Positions 8,875 through 17,139 of a DNA stretch of 64,000 nt are shown here, in pieces (position 1 is the first letter of the stretch; every line of letters begins with the position of its first letter). Both the position numbers and the translations under genes were made by a program. This DNA comes from an uncultured Eubacteriales bacterium (GTDB lineage Bacteria; Bacillota; Clostridia; Christensenellales; UMGS416): positions 1 through 64,000 of the forward strand of contig UQLW01000012.1 in assembly GCA_900542005.1 (NCBI GenBank), written 5' to 3'. The notes beneath the pieces are model-generated. The model was not told the origin of the DNA. It ran no database searches and saw only the letters and a program-made list of their open reading frames with translations.

Positions 8875-9588
8875 CTAATACATCTTCAGTGTGCTGGTAT
8901 ACTGCTCCGGATCCTTGCCCTGGGCCAGCGTCTTTCCTTCGGCCGCCCAGAGCATACCCCTGCGCTGCAGCTCCAGCGCCTCGGGGATGTCAAATACATC
9001 GTTGTGATGGCCCAGCGACGAATAGAACACGCGGCCATGGCCCCAGCGGCGCGTCCAGGCCACCGGCACGTCCACGGCGCCGTTGGAGGCGTGGTAATAG
9101 TTGACCACCGGATACCGTGTGGTTGCCAGTACGCAGTTGGCCGGGTCCACATGCACATAGTACTGCTCGCTGACAACCTCAAAATCCTCTAACCCCTCGG
9201 TCAGCGGCGAAGCGGCCCGCCGCATATTTACGGTATACCGCACACCGTCGCCGCCGGGATGGGATACCCATTGCCCGCCGGTCATGAACTGCCATTGGGT
9301 ATCCTGGCGGAACGCGTCGCACATGCCGCCATGGTTGCCCGCCAGGCCCACGCCGTACATGCCGACCGCCTCCACCACGGCATCGCACTGCTCCCGGCTG
9401 ATGGTGCCCATGGTCCAGACCGGCACAATCAGATCCAGCGCCTTCAGATCCATCTGTGTGAAGGCCTCCAGCGTATCGGACACCGTCACCGAAAAGCCCT
9501 CCTGCTCCAAGACGCCGGCAAAGCGCTCGCCTACCTGAAGGGGCTCATGGCCATCCCAGCCGCCCCATACGATCAATGCCTTTTTCAT
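8875..9588 (-). CDS. ThuA domain protein (trehalose-utilisation-like, class I GATase-like fold)
   Basis: 237 residues. The opening MKKALIVWGGWDGHEP, the GLAGNHGGMCDAF segment and the PVAWTRRWGHGRVFYSSLGHH region are typical of the ThuA family, a glutamine-amidotransferase-like fold whose biochemical role is poorly defined. ThuA-type proteins in rhizobia take part in disaccharide catabolism. It is the first gene of a two-gene minus-strand operon, upstream of a Gfo/Idh oxidoreductase. The start has GAGG a few bases upstream. Confidence 0.85.
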   Translation of the reverse strand: MKKALIVWGGWDGHEPLQVGERFAGVLEQEGFSVTVSDTLEAFTQMDLKALDLIVPVWTMGTISREQCDAVVEAVGMYGVGLAGNHGGMCDAFRQDTQWQFMTGGQWVSHPGGDGVRYTVNMRRAASPLTEGLEDFEVVSEQYYVHVDPANCVLATTRYPVVNYYHASNGAVDVPVAWTRRWGHGRVFYSSLGHHNDVFDIPEALELQRRGMLWAAEGKTLAQGKDPEQYTSTLKMY

Positions 9589-9666
9589 CGCTCCAACCTC
9601 GTTCCCTCATGTTTGTTTTATTATAACAAGGCGCTTTGTCAAAAAGAATGGACTTGATTGCCCTGC

Positions 9667-9695
9667 TTGCGCACGCTGGAAACACAGGCTATAAT
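9667..9695 (+). promoter_or_regulatory. Sigma-A type promoter of the 90-residue gene
   Basis: TTGCGC (9667-9672), 17-base spacer, TATAAT (9690-9695), 24 bases before the ATG at 9719. Confidence 0.7.
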
Positions 9696-9718
9696 AGACA
9701 GGCAAAAGGAGGCATAGT

Positions 9719-9991
9719 ATGGGACGGTATTGGGGAAAAATTTTGAAAAATCACAAAATCGTCAGGGATACGGTCGCCGACGGATACGCAGCGGGCACCG
9801 CAGCGGACTTTGAGCAGATGATCCAGGCTCTCTGCGACCCTCTGGATCTGCCCCGGCCCGTCATCCTGTCCAAGCACCTGCGGGACATGGGCGAATTTCG
9901 CCATACCCGCTTCCGGGCTGATGATTTTATGGAGGAGGTCCCCTTCGACAGCTTCGAGGTGGAAGAGCTCATCGAAAAAAAGAAAGGCTGA
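9719..9991 (+). CDS. Small hypothetical protein, 90 residues
   Basis: Not recognised. A strong AAAGGAGG site and a good promoter support it as a real gene. The protein is soluble and charged, opens with MGRYWGKILKNHKIVRD and ends in an acidic helix and Lys run (EELIEKKKG). No signal peptide or cysteine cluster. It is followed 73 bases later by the DUF378 gene, so the two may be co-transcribed up to the terminator at 10337. Confidence 0.75.
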   Translation: MGRYWGKILKNHKIVRDTVADGYAAGTAADFEQMIQALCDPLDLPRPVILSKHLRDMGEFRHTRFRADDFMEEVPFDSFEVEELIEKKKG

Positions 9992-10064
9992 CGCTGCCTT
10001 TAGGTATATTCCTGCGCCTGCGGGGCAAGCTTTTATCGGACAACATACATTGGAGGAATCAACC

Positions 10065-10280
10065 ATGAATAAGCTTGCCCTCATCTTGGTGATCATCGGC
10101 GCTATCAACTGGCTGCTGGTGGGCGCCTTCCAGTTTGATCTCGTTGCGTTGATCTTTGGAAGCACGGCCGCCATCGGCTCCCGCATCGTGTACTGTGTCA
10201 TCGGACTGGCCGGCCTTTGGTGTATCGGCCTTCTGGCCAACCTCTTCCGTCACCACGACGTACCGGTGGAGCATTCCTAA
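10065..10280 (+). CDS. DUF378 family small membrane protein
   Basis: 71 residues with two hydrophobic helices. The first contains IIGAINWLLVGAF, the family signature, and the second YCVIGLAGLWCIGLL. The tail is short and His-containing (FRHHDVPVEHS). Members are widespread in spore-forming Firmicutes with no assigned function. TTGGAGGAATC precedes the ATG. Confidence 0.88.
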   Translation: MNKLALILVIIGAINWLLVGAFQFDLVALIFGSTAAIGSRIVYCVIGLAGLWCIGLLANLFRHHDVPVEHS

Positions 10281-10336
10281 AGGGCGGAAAGCCCGAGAAG
10301 GTTTCTTCCCTTTCGGGAGGGCCTGACAGGGGAAAA

Positions 10337-10372
10337 GGGCGGCAAAGCGAGATTGCGCTTTGCCGCCCTTTT
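10337..10372. terminator. Bidirectional intrinsic terminator
   Basis: A 13-bp stem (arms 10337-10349 and 10356-10368, GGGCGGCAAAGCG) is flanked by AAAA on the left and TTTT on the right. It can therefore end the plus-strand DUF378 transcript and the minus-strand sipL transcript. Confidence 0.9.
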
Positions 10373-10390
10373 GCTATTTATTTTTTGCCG

Positions 10391-11920
10391 CTAGCTCCGC
10401 TCCACCACCAGGCATTCGCCAGGCTCGATCTCCCGCTGCGCCAGCTGGGGATTGGCCTGGATCAGCTCCTTCAGGGGGATCCGGCACCGTTTGGCCATCT
10501 GCCAGTTATCCTCGTCCTGCTGGGCTACAACCAGCATCAGGCCCGACGGAAGCTCGCTTTCCCAGGGTTCGCTCTCTCCGTCCACTGCCACAGCCTGCGT
10601 CTGGATGCCGCGCCAGATCAGCGTGATCTCCAGCACATCCCGGATCTGCAGGCTGTCCGCCGGGCCCGTTGATGCCCCTGCCGTCACCCCGGCAACCTCT
10701 ACCTGCAGCCAGTCCTCCGCCTGCAGCCCTTCAGCGGCTACGGACGTCTCAAAGGGCGCGGTGCCATTGATACAGCCAAGCATCCTCTCCTCGCCGGAGA
10801 GATGGATCACACTGGTAATCAGCCGGCCTGTAATGGTTGCCCGCCCCTGCTCCACGGTGATGCTGTCCACCACCGGGTTTGCCAGCACCTCCAGCACCTG
10901 ATCCGGCAGCGCCACGCCCTCAGGCAGCTTCAGCTCGCCGGTCACCGGCGTTTCCGACTGCGCCTGCTGCGGCGCGCCGGGAATCTTCCACACCTGGGTT
11001 TCCAGGGTGATCTCTTCATCCACGGAATAGGCATCCGTCAGCGCCTGAGTCTGCTGGGCTGCATAGCCCTGCACCGTGACGAGCACCTGTGCCTCCACCG
11101 CCAGCACCCGCTTTTCACCCTTGATATTGTCATACAGCTTGATACGGCATTCCTGCACCCGCCCCTCGCCCATCAGCCACTGGGATTGGGCGATTTCTGA
11201 CGCATCCCACTGCTGGGAAATGGGAAGCTGAAGGCTGGTCTGCTCCACCCATGTGGGCGCGGCGGCGCTGTAAAGCACATTCAGCCGCAGCTGGCCTGCT
11301 ACATCCATCTGCCCGGCCTGGCAGCTCACCTGGGTCAGCTCTACCTGCCCCTGGCACCAAAGTATGTTCTCGGCCGCCGCCAGCGTCGGGCTCAGCTCCA
11401 CATCCTCCCGCAGGGTGACCACCTGACGGCTGGAGCCAATGACCCAGGAACCCTCGATGGGCGTGGTGGAAGCCTGCACGCCCGCGCCCTGCACGCCGGT
11501 GATCAGCGTACGCTCCTGGCGCTCCGTAAGGGCGATCTGCATCTCCAGCACGCACTCTACCCTGCACTGGCGTTCGTTGATCCAGCGCACCTGGGTGGAC
11601 AGCGCTGTCACCTTCAGCTGCACCCGCTGCCCGGCCTGGGCCTTGGACATGGCCACCGTGTGGGTAAAGCCGCTGCGGGATTCCACGCTGGCCAGCCCTG
11701 ACGCGGTCTCATACAATACGGTAAAGGCTACCGCGCCCTCTACCTGCACCTGCCCCTGGGACGGCTGAGCGCTGGCGTCCTCTACCCTGGCCTGGCAGCA
11801 GAGGAACCGCAGCGCGCCCTCCTGATCCTCCGGTATATTGATTTCTGCCTCGGCCATGCCGGAGGCTGTCGTTTCATCTACGGCAATCTCCAGATTCCAT
11901 AGCGTTTTTTCCCAATCCAT
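10391..11920 (-). CDS. sipL: SPOCS (DUF3794) repeats plus LysM; SipL-like spore envelope protein
   Basis: 509 residues from the ATG at 11920, which has GGGAGG seven bases upstream. Three similar Val/Gln-rich beta domains of the DUF3794/SPOCS type occupy about residues 1-400, and the C-terminus (about 455-509) carries a LysM domain (MLVVAQQDEDNWQMAKRCRI, PLKELIQANPQL). In Clostridioides difficile SipL has this architecture; its LysM binds the coat ATPase SpoIVA and it is needed for coat attachment and engulfment. Location just downstream of spo0A agrees with a sporulation role. Sequence alone does not separate SipL from paralogous DUF3794-LysM proteins, hence the reserve about the name. Confidence 0.8.
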   Translation of the reverse strand: MDWEKTLWNLEIAVDETTASGMAEAEINIPEDQEGALRFLCCQARVEDASAQPSQGQVQVEGAVAFTVLYETASGLASVESRSGFTHTVAMSKAQAGQRVQLKVTALSTQVRWINERQCRVECVLEMQIALTERQERTLITGVQGAGVQASTTPIEGSWVIGSSRQVVTLREDVELSPTLAAAENILWCQGQVELTQVSCQAGQMDVAGQLRLNVLYSAAAPTWVEQTSLQLPISQQWDASEIAQSQWLMGEGRVQECRIKLYDNIKGEKRVLAVEAQVLVTVQGYAAQQTQALTDAYSVDEEITLETQVWKIPGAPQQAQSETPVTGELKLPEGVALPDQVLEVLANPVVDSITVEQGRATITGRLITSVIHLSGEERMLGCINGTAPFETSVAAEGLQAEDWLQVEVAGVTAGASTGPADSLQIRDVLEITLIWRGIQTQAVAVDGESEPWESELPSGLMLVVAQQDEDNWQMAKRCRIPLKELIQANPQLAQREIEPGECLVVERS

Positions 11921-12004
11921 ACTCAATCCTCCCTTGGCGAACCAAATCTGTATCACTCTATGCCGGTTCGTCCCCTTATATGTCGGGGGGAGGGTGCCTT
12001 TTGC

Positions 12005-12781
12005 TCAGGCAGAATGCTCCATGGACATTTTATCGGCCAAAAGCGCGATGAATTCGCCGTTGGTCGGCTTGTCGTGCAGCGTGTAGATGTTATAGCCGAA
12101 GATCCGGTTGATGTTCTCAATGCGTCCCTTTGTCCACGCCACATCGATGGCATGCCGGATCGCCCGCTCCACCTTGCTGGCCGATGTATCGAAGCGTTCG
12201 GCGATCCCCGGATACAGCTCTTTGGTGATGGAGCCGATCAGCTGCTTATCCTCCATAACCATTTTGACCGCTTCCCGCAGGTACTGGTATCCCTTGATAT
12301 AGGCGGGGATGCCGATGGTCAGAAAGACGGAGGTGATCTCCTCGTCAACCGATTTGGGCCGGATGCTGGAACCCATGGTAAAGCCCGTGCTTTTGCCGCC
12401 GTGGTTCTGGTCGATGATGTCCCGGATGCGCCGGCAGATCTGCTCGATCTCAAAGGGCTTCACCATGAAATAGCGCACGCCGTAGCGCATCACCTCGTTC
12501 ACCACGTCCTCAGAGCCCATGGCAGACAGCACCAATACATCCGGATGCTTGCCTGGAAGCCGCTTGATCTCCTCCAATACGCCTACGCCATCCAGCACCG
12601 GCATCACCAGATCCAGCACCAAGATATCCGGCTGGAATTTGCGCAGCATTTCCACTGCCTCCTGCCCATTGGCCGCCAGCCCGACCACCTGCACCTCTTC
12701 CATTCTACCCAGGCCCTGGTGCATCATTTCCCGGGTCATCCCGTTGTCATCCGCCACCAGTACCTTAACCTTCTCCTGCAT
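12005..12781 (-). CDS. spo0A: Sporulation master regulator Spo0A
   Basis: 258 residues. The N-terminal receiver has the acidic pair DD at 11-12, the phospho-acceptor Asp57 in LVLDLVMP and the conserved Lys in YFMVKPF. A Gly-rich hinge follows. The C-terminal Spo0A-specific DNA-binding domain is recognisable by GIPAYIKGYQYLREAV, the recognition helix region TASKVERAIRHAI and KPTNGEFIALLADK. It binds TGTCGAA boxes and starts sporulation when phosphorylated. The site AAAGGAGGAAG precedes the ATG. 0A-box-like sequences lie about 120 bases upstream. sipL follows 84 bases downstream on the same strand. Confidence 0.97.
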   Translation of the reverse strand: MQEKVKVLVADDNGMTREMMHQGLGRMEEVQVVGLAANGQEAVEMLRKFQPDILVLDLVMPVLDGVGVLEEIKRLPGKHPDVLVLSAMGSEDVVNEVMRYGVRYFMVKPFEIEQICRRIRDIIDQNHGGKSTGFTMGSSIRPKSVDEEITSVFLTIGIPAYIKGYQYLREAVKMVMEDKQLIGSITKELYPGIAERFDTSASKVERAIRHAIDVAWTKGRIENINRIFGYNIYTLHDKPTNGEFIALLADKMSMEHSA

Positions 12782-12898
12782 GGTTGATCTTCCTCCTTTT
12801 ACTCCATCATCCGAATCAACATGACTCGATCGGCTGTTTTTTCCATTAATATTGTATCATAGGACAAATTTTGGGAAAGAGCGAAGCGCCACTAGATT

Positions 12899-12915
12899 TG
12901 TCGAAGCCAGTCGAA
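12899..12915. promoter_or_regulatory. 0A-box-like sites upstream of spo0A
   Basis: A perfect consensus Spo0A box TGTCGAA (12899-12905) is followed by a one-mismatch copy AGTCGAA (12909-12915), centre spacing 10 bp or one helical turn. They lie about 120 bases upstream of spo0A and about 115 bases upstream of the divergent small gene at 13025. Confidence 0.6.
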
Positions 12916-13024
12916 TCCATTTTTATATTTAGTGTTAAGAATAAAAACGCTTGAGGCTGCCAGTCATATCCGTCCCGCAAAGCCCATAGGTTTGGGTAAG
13001 CAAGCTTGAAAGGAGCCGGTTCTT

Positions 13025-13264
13025 ATGAAACGCGTATTTTCCGTTCCGCCCAGCCAGAAGCCCACTGAACCGTCCGCCAGCCCGGAGCCTCAGCAAATCC
13101 AGGAATCCGAGGTTCTTCCGCCTCCTCCCACCCGGCCGAGGCCCTCTGTCTATGTCCGCGAGGTCACCGAACGGCACCGCGGCGCCATTGAGCGGATCCT
13201 GGCCCAGGTGAAAAAGCGGCCGGATGACAGCCAACAGGATGCGCCGCCGCCCAGCCAGCCCTGA
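13025..13264 (+). CDS. Small proline-rich hypothetical protein, 79 residues
   Basis: Not recognised. AAAGGAG lies upstream of the ATG and a plausible terminator follows, which argues for a real gene. The sequence is low complexity: Pro/Glu/Gln-rich (PPPPTRPRPSVYVREVTERH in the middle), with a short amphipathic segment RGAIERILAQVKKR and a Pro-rich tail. No membrane segment. It is divergent from spo0A and shares the region with the 0A boxes, so sporulation-linked expression is possible. Confidence 0.55.
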   Translation: MKRVFSVPPSQKPTEPSASPEPQQIQESEVLPPPPTRPRPSVYVREVTERHRGAIERILAQVKKRPDDSQQDAPPPSQP

Positions 13265-13269
13265 AGCCC

Positions 13270-13298
13270 AATACGTTCCGCAAGGGACGTATTTTATT
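13270..13298 (+). terminator. Probable terminator of the proline-rich gene
   Basis: The stem AATACGTTCC / GGGACGTATT (one wobble) with a GCAA loop is followed by TTATTATTA. Confidence 0.6.
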
Positions 13299-13431
13299 AT
13301 TATACATGCTGCATCCGTATTTCACCGGTGTTTTGTATTTCTATAGCAGGATTCGAGAAATTGTTCACCGGTCAATCACGCAGGCCAGGCTTTGGATTCC
13401 ATAAGCCGCCCGCAGAACCCTATTGCCAAAT

Positions 13432-13464
13432 AAAAAAACGAGAGGGAAGCTGTTCCCTCTCGTT
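13432..13464 (-). terminator. Intrinsic terminator of the Gld-type ABC operon
   Basis: The 12-bp stem AACGAGAGGGAA / TTCCCTCTCGTT is followed on the minus strand by a run of T at 13432-13438. It ends the four-gene operon 18087-13480. Confidence 0.9.
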
Positions 13465-13479
13465 TTGGGCTTGGGTTTG

Positions 13480-14922
13480 TTAGTCCTCCTCGTCCAGCTC
13501 GCCGGCGCGCAGCTGATCCAAGGTGGTCAGCATGTTCTCGACCTTCTCCCGTCTGCAATAGAATTGGGTTACGCCATCCACCCGGACAGCATAGTAATCC
13601 TTCTCATAGGGGAAGAATTCAAACAGGTTCTCCGTCAGGTTATTGCCCGGCAGGTATTTGAAGAAGATCGTAACCTCCGGCTCCCCGCTGACCGTATATC
13701 CCTTAGGCAGCGCGCCGTGGCTTGTGATGCTCAGGATGCTCTGATACCACAGGTTACCGGCTTTGCGGTTAATCTCCGCGCCGTCCAGCCTAAAGGTCGC
13801 CCGGGCCGTCTCATCTTGCGCCGTGTCCGGCTGGATGATGGTCAGCACAGCGTCGGTATCCGGCGCATGGACCGTCACCTCGTCCACATAGTTGATGGCA
13901 TACAGCATGAACATGCGGTTCACCAGGCTAAAGGCGTTCATCTGGGTAATGAAGTCCAGGGCCGTCGTTTTGATGGTGTATACGCCCTGTTCTCCCTCGA
14001 AGGTTACATAGTAGTCCTCCTCATTTTCGCTCTTGTCGCCGATATACATGGTGAAGTTGCCGGTCCCGCCCACGTTATCCGGGTCGTATTCCACCGTTAC
14101 GGCATAGGCGGGGGTATCCAGCCCATAGCGCTGCAGGTTATCGTTGGATACGTCCACCATACCGCTCAGGCTGATGGTGCTGAAATACTCGGCAAAGGTA
14201 TCGAACTCTGTGCTTGCCAGCACCTGGTAGGGCTCCGTAATCATATAGTCGCCGATGCTCATGGTCTGCTCGCCCAGGCGGTGGGCCTCCAGCAAAATAT
14301 CGCTGCCGGAGGCAATCCGAATCATGGTGGCGTTGGGGCCGTCCACCGAGAAATCCTTAGGCTGCGCATAGGCGTACAGCGGCGAGGTGGCATATTCGTA
14401 GAAATTCCCGGGGACGGTTACCACCCGCTCCACGCCCTCCCGGTAGGCATAGCAGCTGGAGCCGGTGACCGTCAGGTTGCCCAGGTAGTAGGTCTGCTTT
14501 TCCCCATCGGAAAATACGATCGTGACCGTCGCCGCCGGCTGATCCAGGCCGTATTGGCCCAGATCCGTCAGGTCGCCTTTGATGTCCTGGTTGACAATAC
14601 CCGAAGAGGCGTTGCTCACCAGGGATGAAACCATATTCTGGTTCAGCACCAGGTCCGGCTGCTTGGTCAGCACCCAGTCCTCCAGATACGCCTCCCGCTT
14701 AAAGGTGAAGGATTCGTCGGCCCGCTCGACCGTAATCTCCAGGACCTCCTGCTCCTCCCGCGTCCCCAGCTTCTCGGGGGCCGGCGTGGTGGCCGTGGTG
14801 GTCGTGGTCTGGTTTTCATATTGCTTCTGCTGGAGCGCCGGAACCAGAATAAAGACAAGGCACAGCATAACCGCCAGCACGACGACCAGCACGGCCGCTG
14901 TAATCAGCATCTTTTTATTCAT
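13480..14922 (-). CDS. DUF4340 domain protein of a gliding-type ABC system
   Basis: 480 residues from the ATG at 14922 (AAGGAG upstream); an upstream in-frame Met is inside the preceding gene and is rejected. One N-terminal membrane anchor (residues 5-30, AAVLVVVLAVMLCLVF) is followed by a Thr-rich linker (QTTTTTATTPAP) and a long extracytoplasmic region with two DUF4340-type repeats (TYYLGN.. and MYIGDKSENEEDYY). It is the last gene of an operon with an ABC ATPase, a permease and a GldG-like protein. DUF4340 proteins usually sit in exactly this context. The role of the complex outside Bacteroidetes is unknown. Confidence 0.85.
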   Translation of the reverse strand: MNKKMLITAAVLVVVLAVMLCLVFILVPALQQKQYENQTTTTTATTPAPEKLGTREEQEVLEITVERADESFTFKREAYLEDWVLTKQPDLVLNQNMVSSLVSNASSGIVNQDIKGDLTDLGQYGLDQPAATVTIVFSDGEKQTYYLGNLTVTGSSCYAYREGVERVVTVPGNFYEYATSPLYAYAQPKDFSVDGPNATMIRIASGSDILLEAHRLGEQTMSIGDYMITEPYQVLASTEFDTFAEYFSTISLSGMVDVSNDNLQRYGLDTPAYAVTVEYDPDNVGGTGNFTMYIGDKSENEEDYYVTFEGEQGVYTIKTTALDFITQMNAFSLVNRMFMLYAINYVDEVTVHAPDTDAVLTIIQPDTAQDETARATFRLDGAEINRKAGNLWYQSILSITSHGALPKGYTVSGEPEVTIFFKYLPGNNLTENLFEFFPYEKDYYAVRVDGVTQFYCRREKVENMLTTLDQLRAGELDEED

Positions 14923-14933
14923 GGGGTCACTCC

Positions 14934-16424
14934 TTACAGATGTCTGCGCTTGATAAAGATGACAAGGCCCGCAATGAGGATCAGCGCCACAGGCACCGGC
15001 CAGGTCAGGGCAATCGTCCAATCCGCCTGGGAAGCGCTGCGGAAGTACAGAACCGAATCGCCCAGGGTCTTGCCGCGGATATACAGCTCCTGGGCGCTTT
15101 CGCCCTTCAGCCATGCTACGCAGTTGCGGACAAGATCGCCGTCGGCATAGGCCGCCAGGGAATCGCCATAGCGGACGTGGTTGACGGTGTTAAAGGCAAT
15201 GATCCGCGTTTCGCCTGCTTCACCGCTCTCCAGGGTAACCGGCCGGGTAATGGTGACGCCCACCGGGAAGGGCCCGCTGGGGTCGGTATCCGCCTTGGCC
15301 GTCGTCTCCAGGTCGGAGAGGCTCTTCATCCAGGAGGATTTCGAGGTTTCCAGGATGCTGGATACGGTGATGTTCTCCTCCGGCAGCGGGTTGGCCACCT
15401 CAAGGATGCCTGCGCCATAGGGGAAAAGCACCGCAACGTTCTTCGCAGACAGAGCCTGCACGATCTCATGATCCGTATAGTCGGGTACGATGAAGTTCGC
15501 ATAGGGCAGCGCATAGTGGTCGCGGTCGCCCTCAAAGATCACGCCCTGCGGAGCCGATACGCCGTAAAGCTTCAGGATCGAGGTGAAGTTCGTCAGTTCC
15601 TTGCCCAGCTCGTTATCCAGGCACATCATCAGCGTACCGCCGCCCTCCACGAAGGATTTCATCTGCTCGCGCTCCGTGTCGGTCAGGTCGGACTGGGGCG
15701 CCATTACGATCAGGATATCCCCAGGCTTGTGCTGTTCCATGAATACGTCCATCTTGGCCGAAATAATCTCCAGGTTCTCGCCCTCCAGGATCTCGTTGAA
15801 GGAGGTCATGGTGGCGATTTCAGGCTCGCCGTGGCCGGTCAGGATGTAGGCGCTTTTGCGGTTTTCATCCGTCACATAGGTGATGGCCGCGGTGATTTTG
15901 CTCTCCACATTCACCTGAGAGAGGTTGTCGTTATCGTCATAGGTGTACATATCATCGTAATCGATAATCCGGTATACATTCTTGTCCGCATTGGTCACCA
16001 CCACGTCGCCGGTGGAGGGGCTCACGCCCGACTCTGAATAAATGGTGACAAAGCCCGGATTCAGGATGGGATCGACGTTCTCCACCTTGATGTGATCGGA
16101 GAGGGGCTTATAGCGGTTCAGGATATCCTGAAGCGTCTGGTCCACGCTGGAACCCGAGAAAAGCGTATAGATGTATACGTCCTCATCCAGGGAACCCACG
16201 ACCTGGTTCGTCTTGTTGGTGATGGAGTAAACCTGGTTCTGGGTCATGTCGATCTGAAGATTCACATTCTCGCCCAGATACTGCAGGCAGATATTGACCA
16301 GTAGCACCGCCACAATGACCACGCAGCTGAGCACCACCGAATAGCCGCCATAGATCATACGGCGTTTACGGCCGTTGTCCTTCTTCTTGCCGCCGCCGAT
16401 ATTCTGCTCGTTCATCTTTTTCAT
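14934..16424 (-). CDS. GldG-like ABC-type auxiliary protein (DUF4350/ABC_transp_aux type)
   Basis: 496 residues. A basic N-terminus is followed by a membrane helix at about 25-47 (SVVLSCVVIVAVLLVNI), a large extracytoplasmic domain with the family GHGEPE and GGGTLMMCLDNE segments, and a C-terminal helix (WPVPVALILIAGLVIFI) followed by KRRHL. This is the GldG/ABC-aux architecture: a ligand-binding-like domain held between two helices. It is separated by four bases from the permease upstream and 11 bases from the DUF4340 gene downstream. Confidence 0.85.
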   Translation of the reverse strand: MKKMNEQNIGGGKKKDNGRKRRMIYGGYSVVLSCVVIVAVLLVNICLQYLGENVNLQIDMTQNQVYSITNKTNQVVGSLDEDVYIYTLFSGSSVDQTLQDILNRYKPLSDHIKVENVDPILNPGFVTIYSESGVSPSTGDVVVTNADKNVYRIIDYDDMYTYDDNDNLSQVNVESKITAAITYVTDENRKSAYILTGHGEPEIATMTSFNEILEGENLEIISAKMDVFMEQHKPGDILIVMAPQSDLTDTEREQMKSFVEGGGTLMMCLDNELGKELTNFTSILKLYGVSAPQGVIFEGDRDHYALPYANFIVPDYTDHEIVQALSAKNVAVLFPYGAGILEVANPLPEENITVSSILETSKSSWMKSLSDLETTAKADTDPSGPFPVGVTITRPVTLESGEAGETRIIAFNTVNHVRYGDSLAAYADGDLVRNCVAWLKGESAQELYIRGKTLGDSVLYFRSASQADWTIALTWPVPVALILIAGLVIFIKRRHL

Positions 16425-16428
16425 GCTA

Positions 16429-17139
16429 TCAACCCTCGCTCCACCTTCTCTTCTCCACCGTGCGGATCGTCAGGAACACAAAGACCGCGGAGAAGCTGAT
16501 AAAGTAAATGATCGCCGGCAGATCCAGCCGCCCCGCATAGAAGGGGTCATAGCGGGAATAGATGGAAAACCAGCTGATAATGGTAGACAGCCAGGAGATA
16601 TTCAGATAGGGCGTCATCATATTGGCCACATACAGCAGCATAATGACCACCAGGGTCGTCACGGCGGCAATAGCCTGGCTATCGGTCAGCGACGAAAGGA
16701 ACATGCCCAGGGCGACCAGCGCGGCGCCCAGCAGGAAGCAGCCCACATAGCTCGTCAGGATCTCGCCCCAGGCGGGGTTACCGAAAATCGCCATGGCGAT
16801 TGGATAAATCAGGCTGCACAGCAGCGCGACGGCGAATACCGATACCGCCGCCAGGTACTTGCCCATCACCATCTGCGTGAGCGACACAGGCGCCGTCAGC
16901 AGCAGCTGATCGGTCTTGCTGCGGCGGTCCTCGCTCATCAGGCGCATCGTCAGCACCGGGATGAGGAACATGAACACAAAGGCAATATTGCCCATGGTGG
17001 AGTTAAAGGCCGCGCTGTAGGTGGCCACGTTGTTAAAGGCAAAGAAGTAGCCGCACACGCCCAGAAAGGCGGCGACAAAAACATAGGCGATGGGAGAGAG
17101 GAAATAGGACTGCATCTCCCGCTTCCACACAGCGAACAT
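16429..17139 (-). CDS. ABC transporter permease (GldF-like)
   Basis: 236 residues with about six membrane helices. It opens MFAVWKREMQSYFLSPIAYV, the typical start of ABC-2/GldF permeases whose N-terminus contacts the ATPase. RLMSEDRRSKTDQLLLTAP matches the conserved cytoplasmic coupling segment of this family. The ATG directly abuts the stop codon of the ATPase gene, so translation is coupled. It forms the membrane part of the complex with the ATPase at 17140. Confidence 0.9.
   Translation of the reverse strand: MFAVWKREMQSYFLSPIAYVFVAAFLGVCGYFFAFNNVATYSAAFNSTMGNIAFVFMFLIPVLTMRLMSEDRRSKTDQLLLTAPVSLTQMVMGKYLAAVSVFAVALLCSLIYPIAMAIFGNPAWGEILTSYVGCFLLGAALVALGMFLSSLTDSQAIAAVTTLVVIMLLYVANMMTPYLNISWLSTIISWFSIYSRYDPFYAGRLDLPAIIYFISFSAVFVFLTIRTVEKRRWSEG

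Noticed and set aside
13321..13372. Two copies of TTCACCGGT 43 bases apart between terminators
   Set aside because: Too short and without flanking target duplication or coding content to be called an element.
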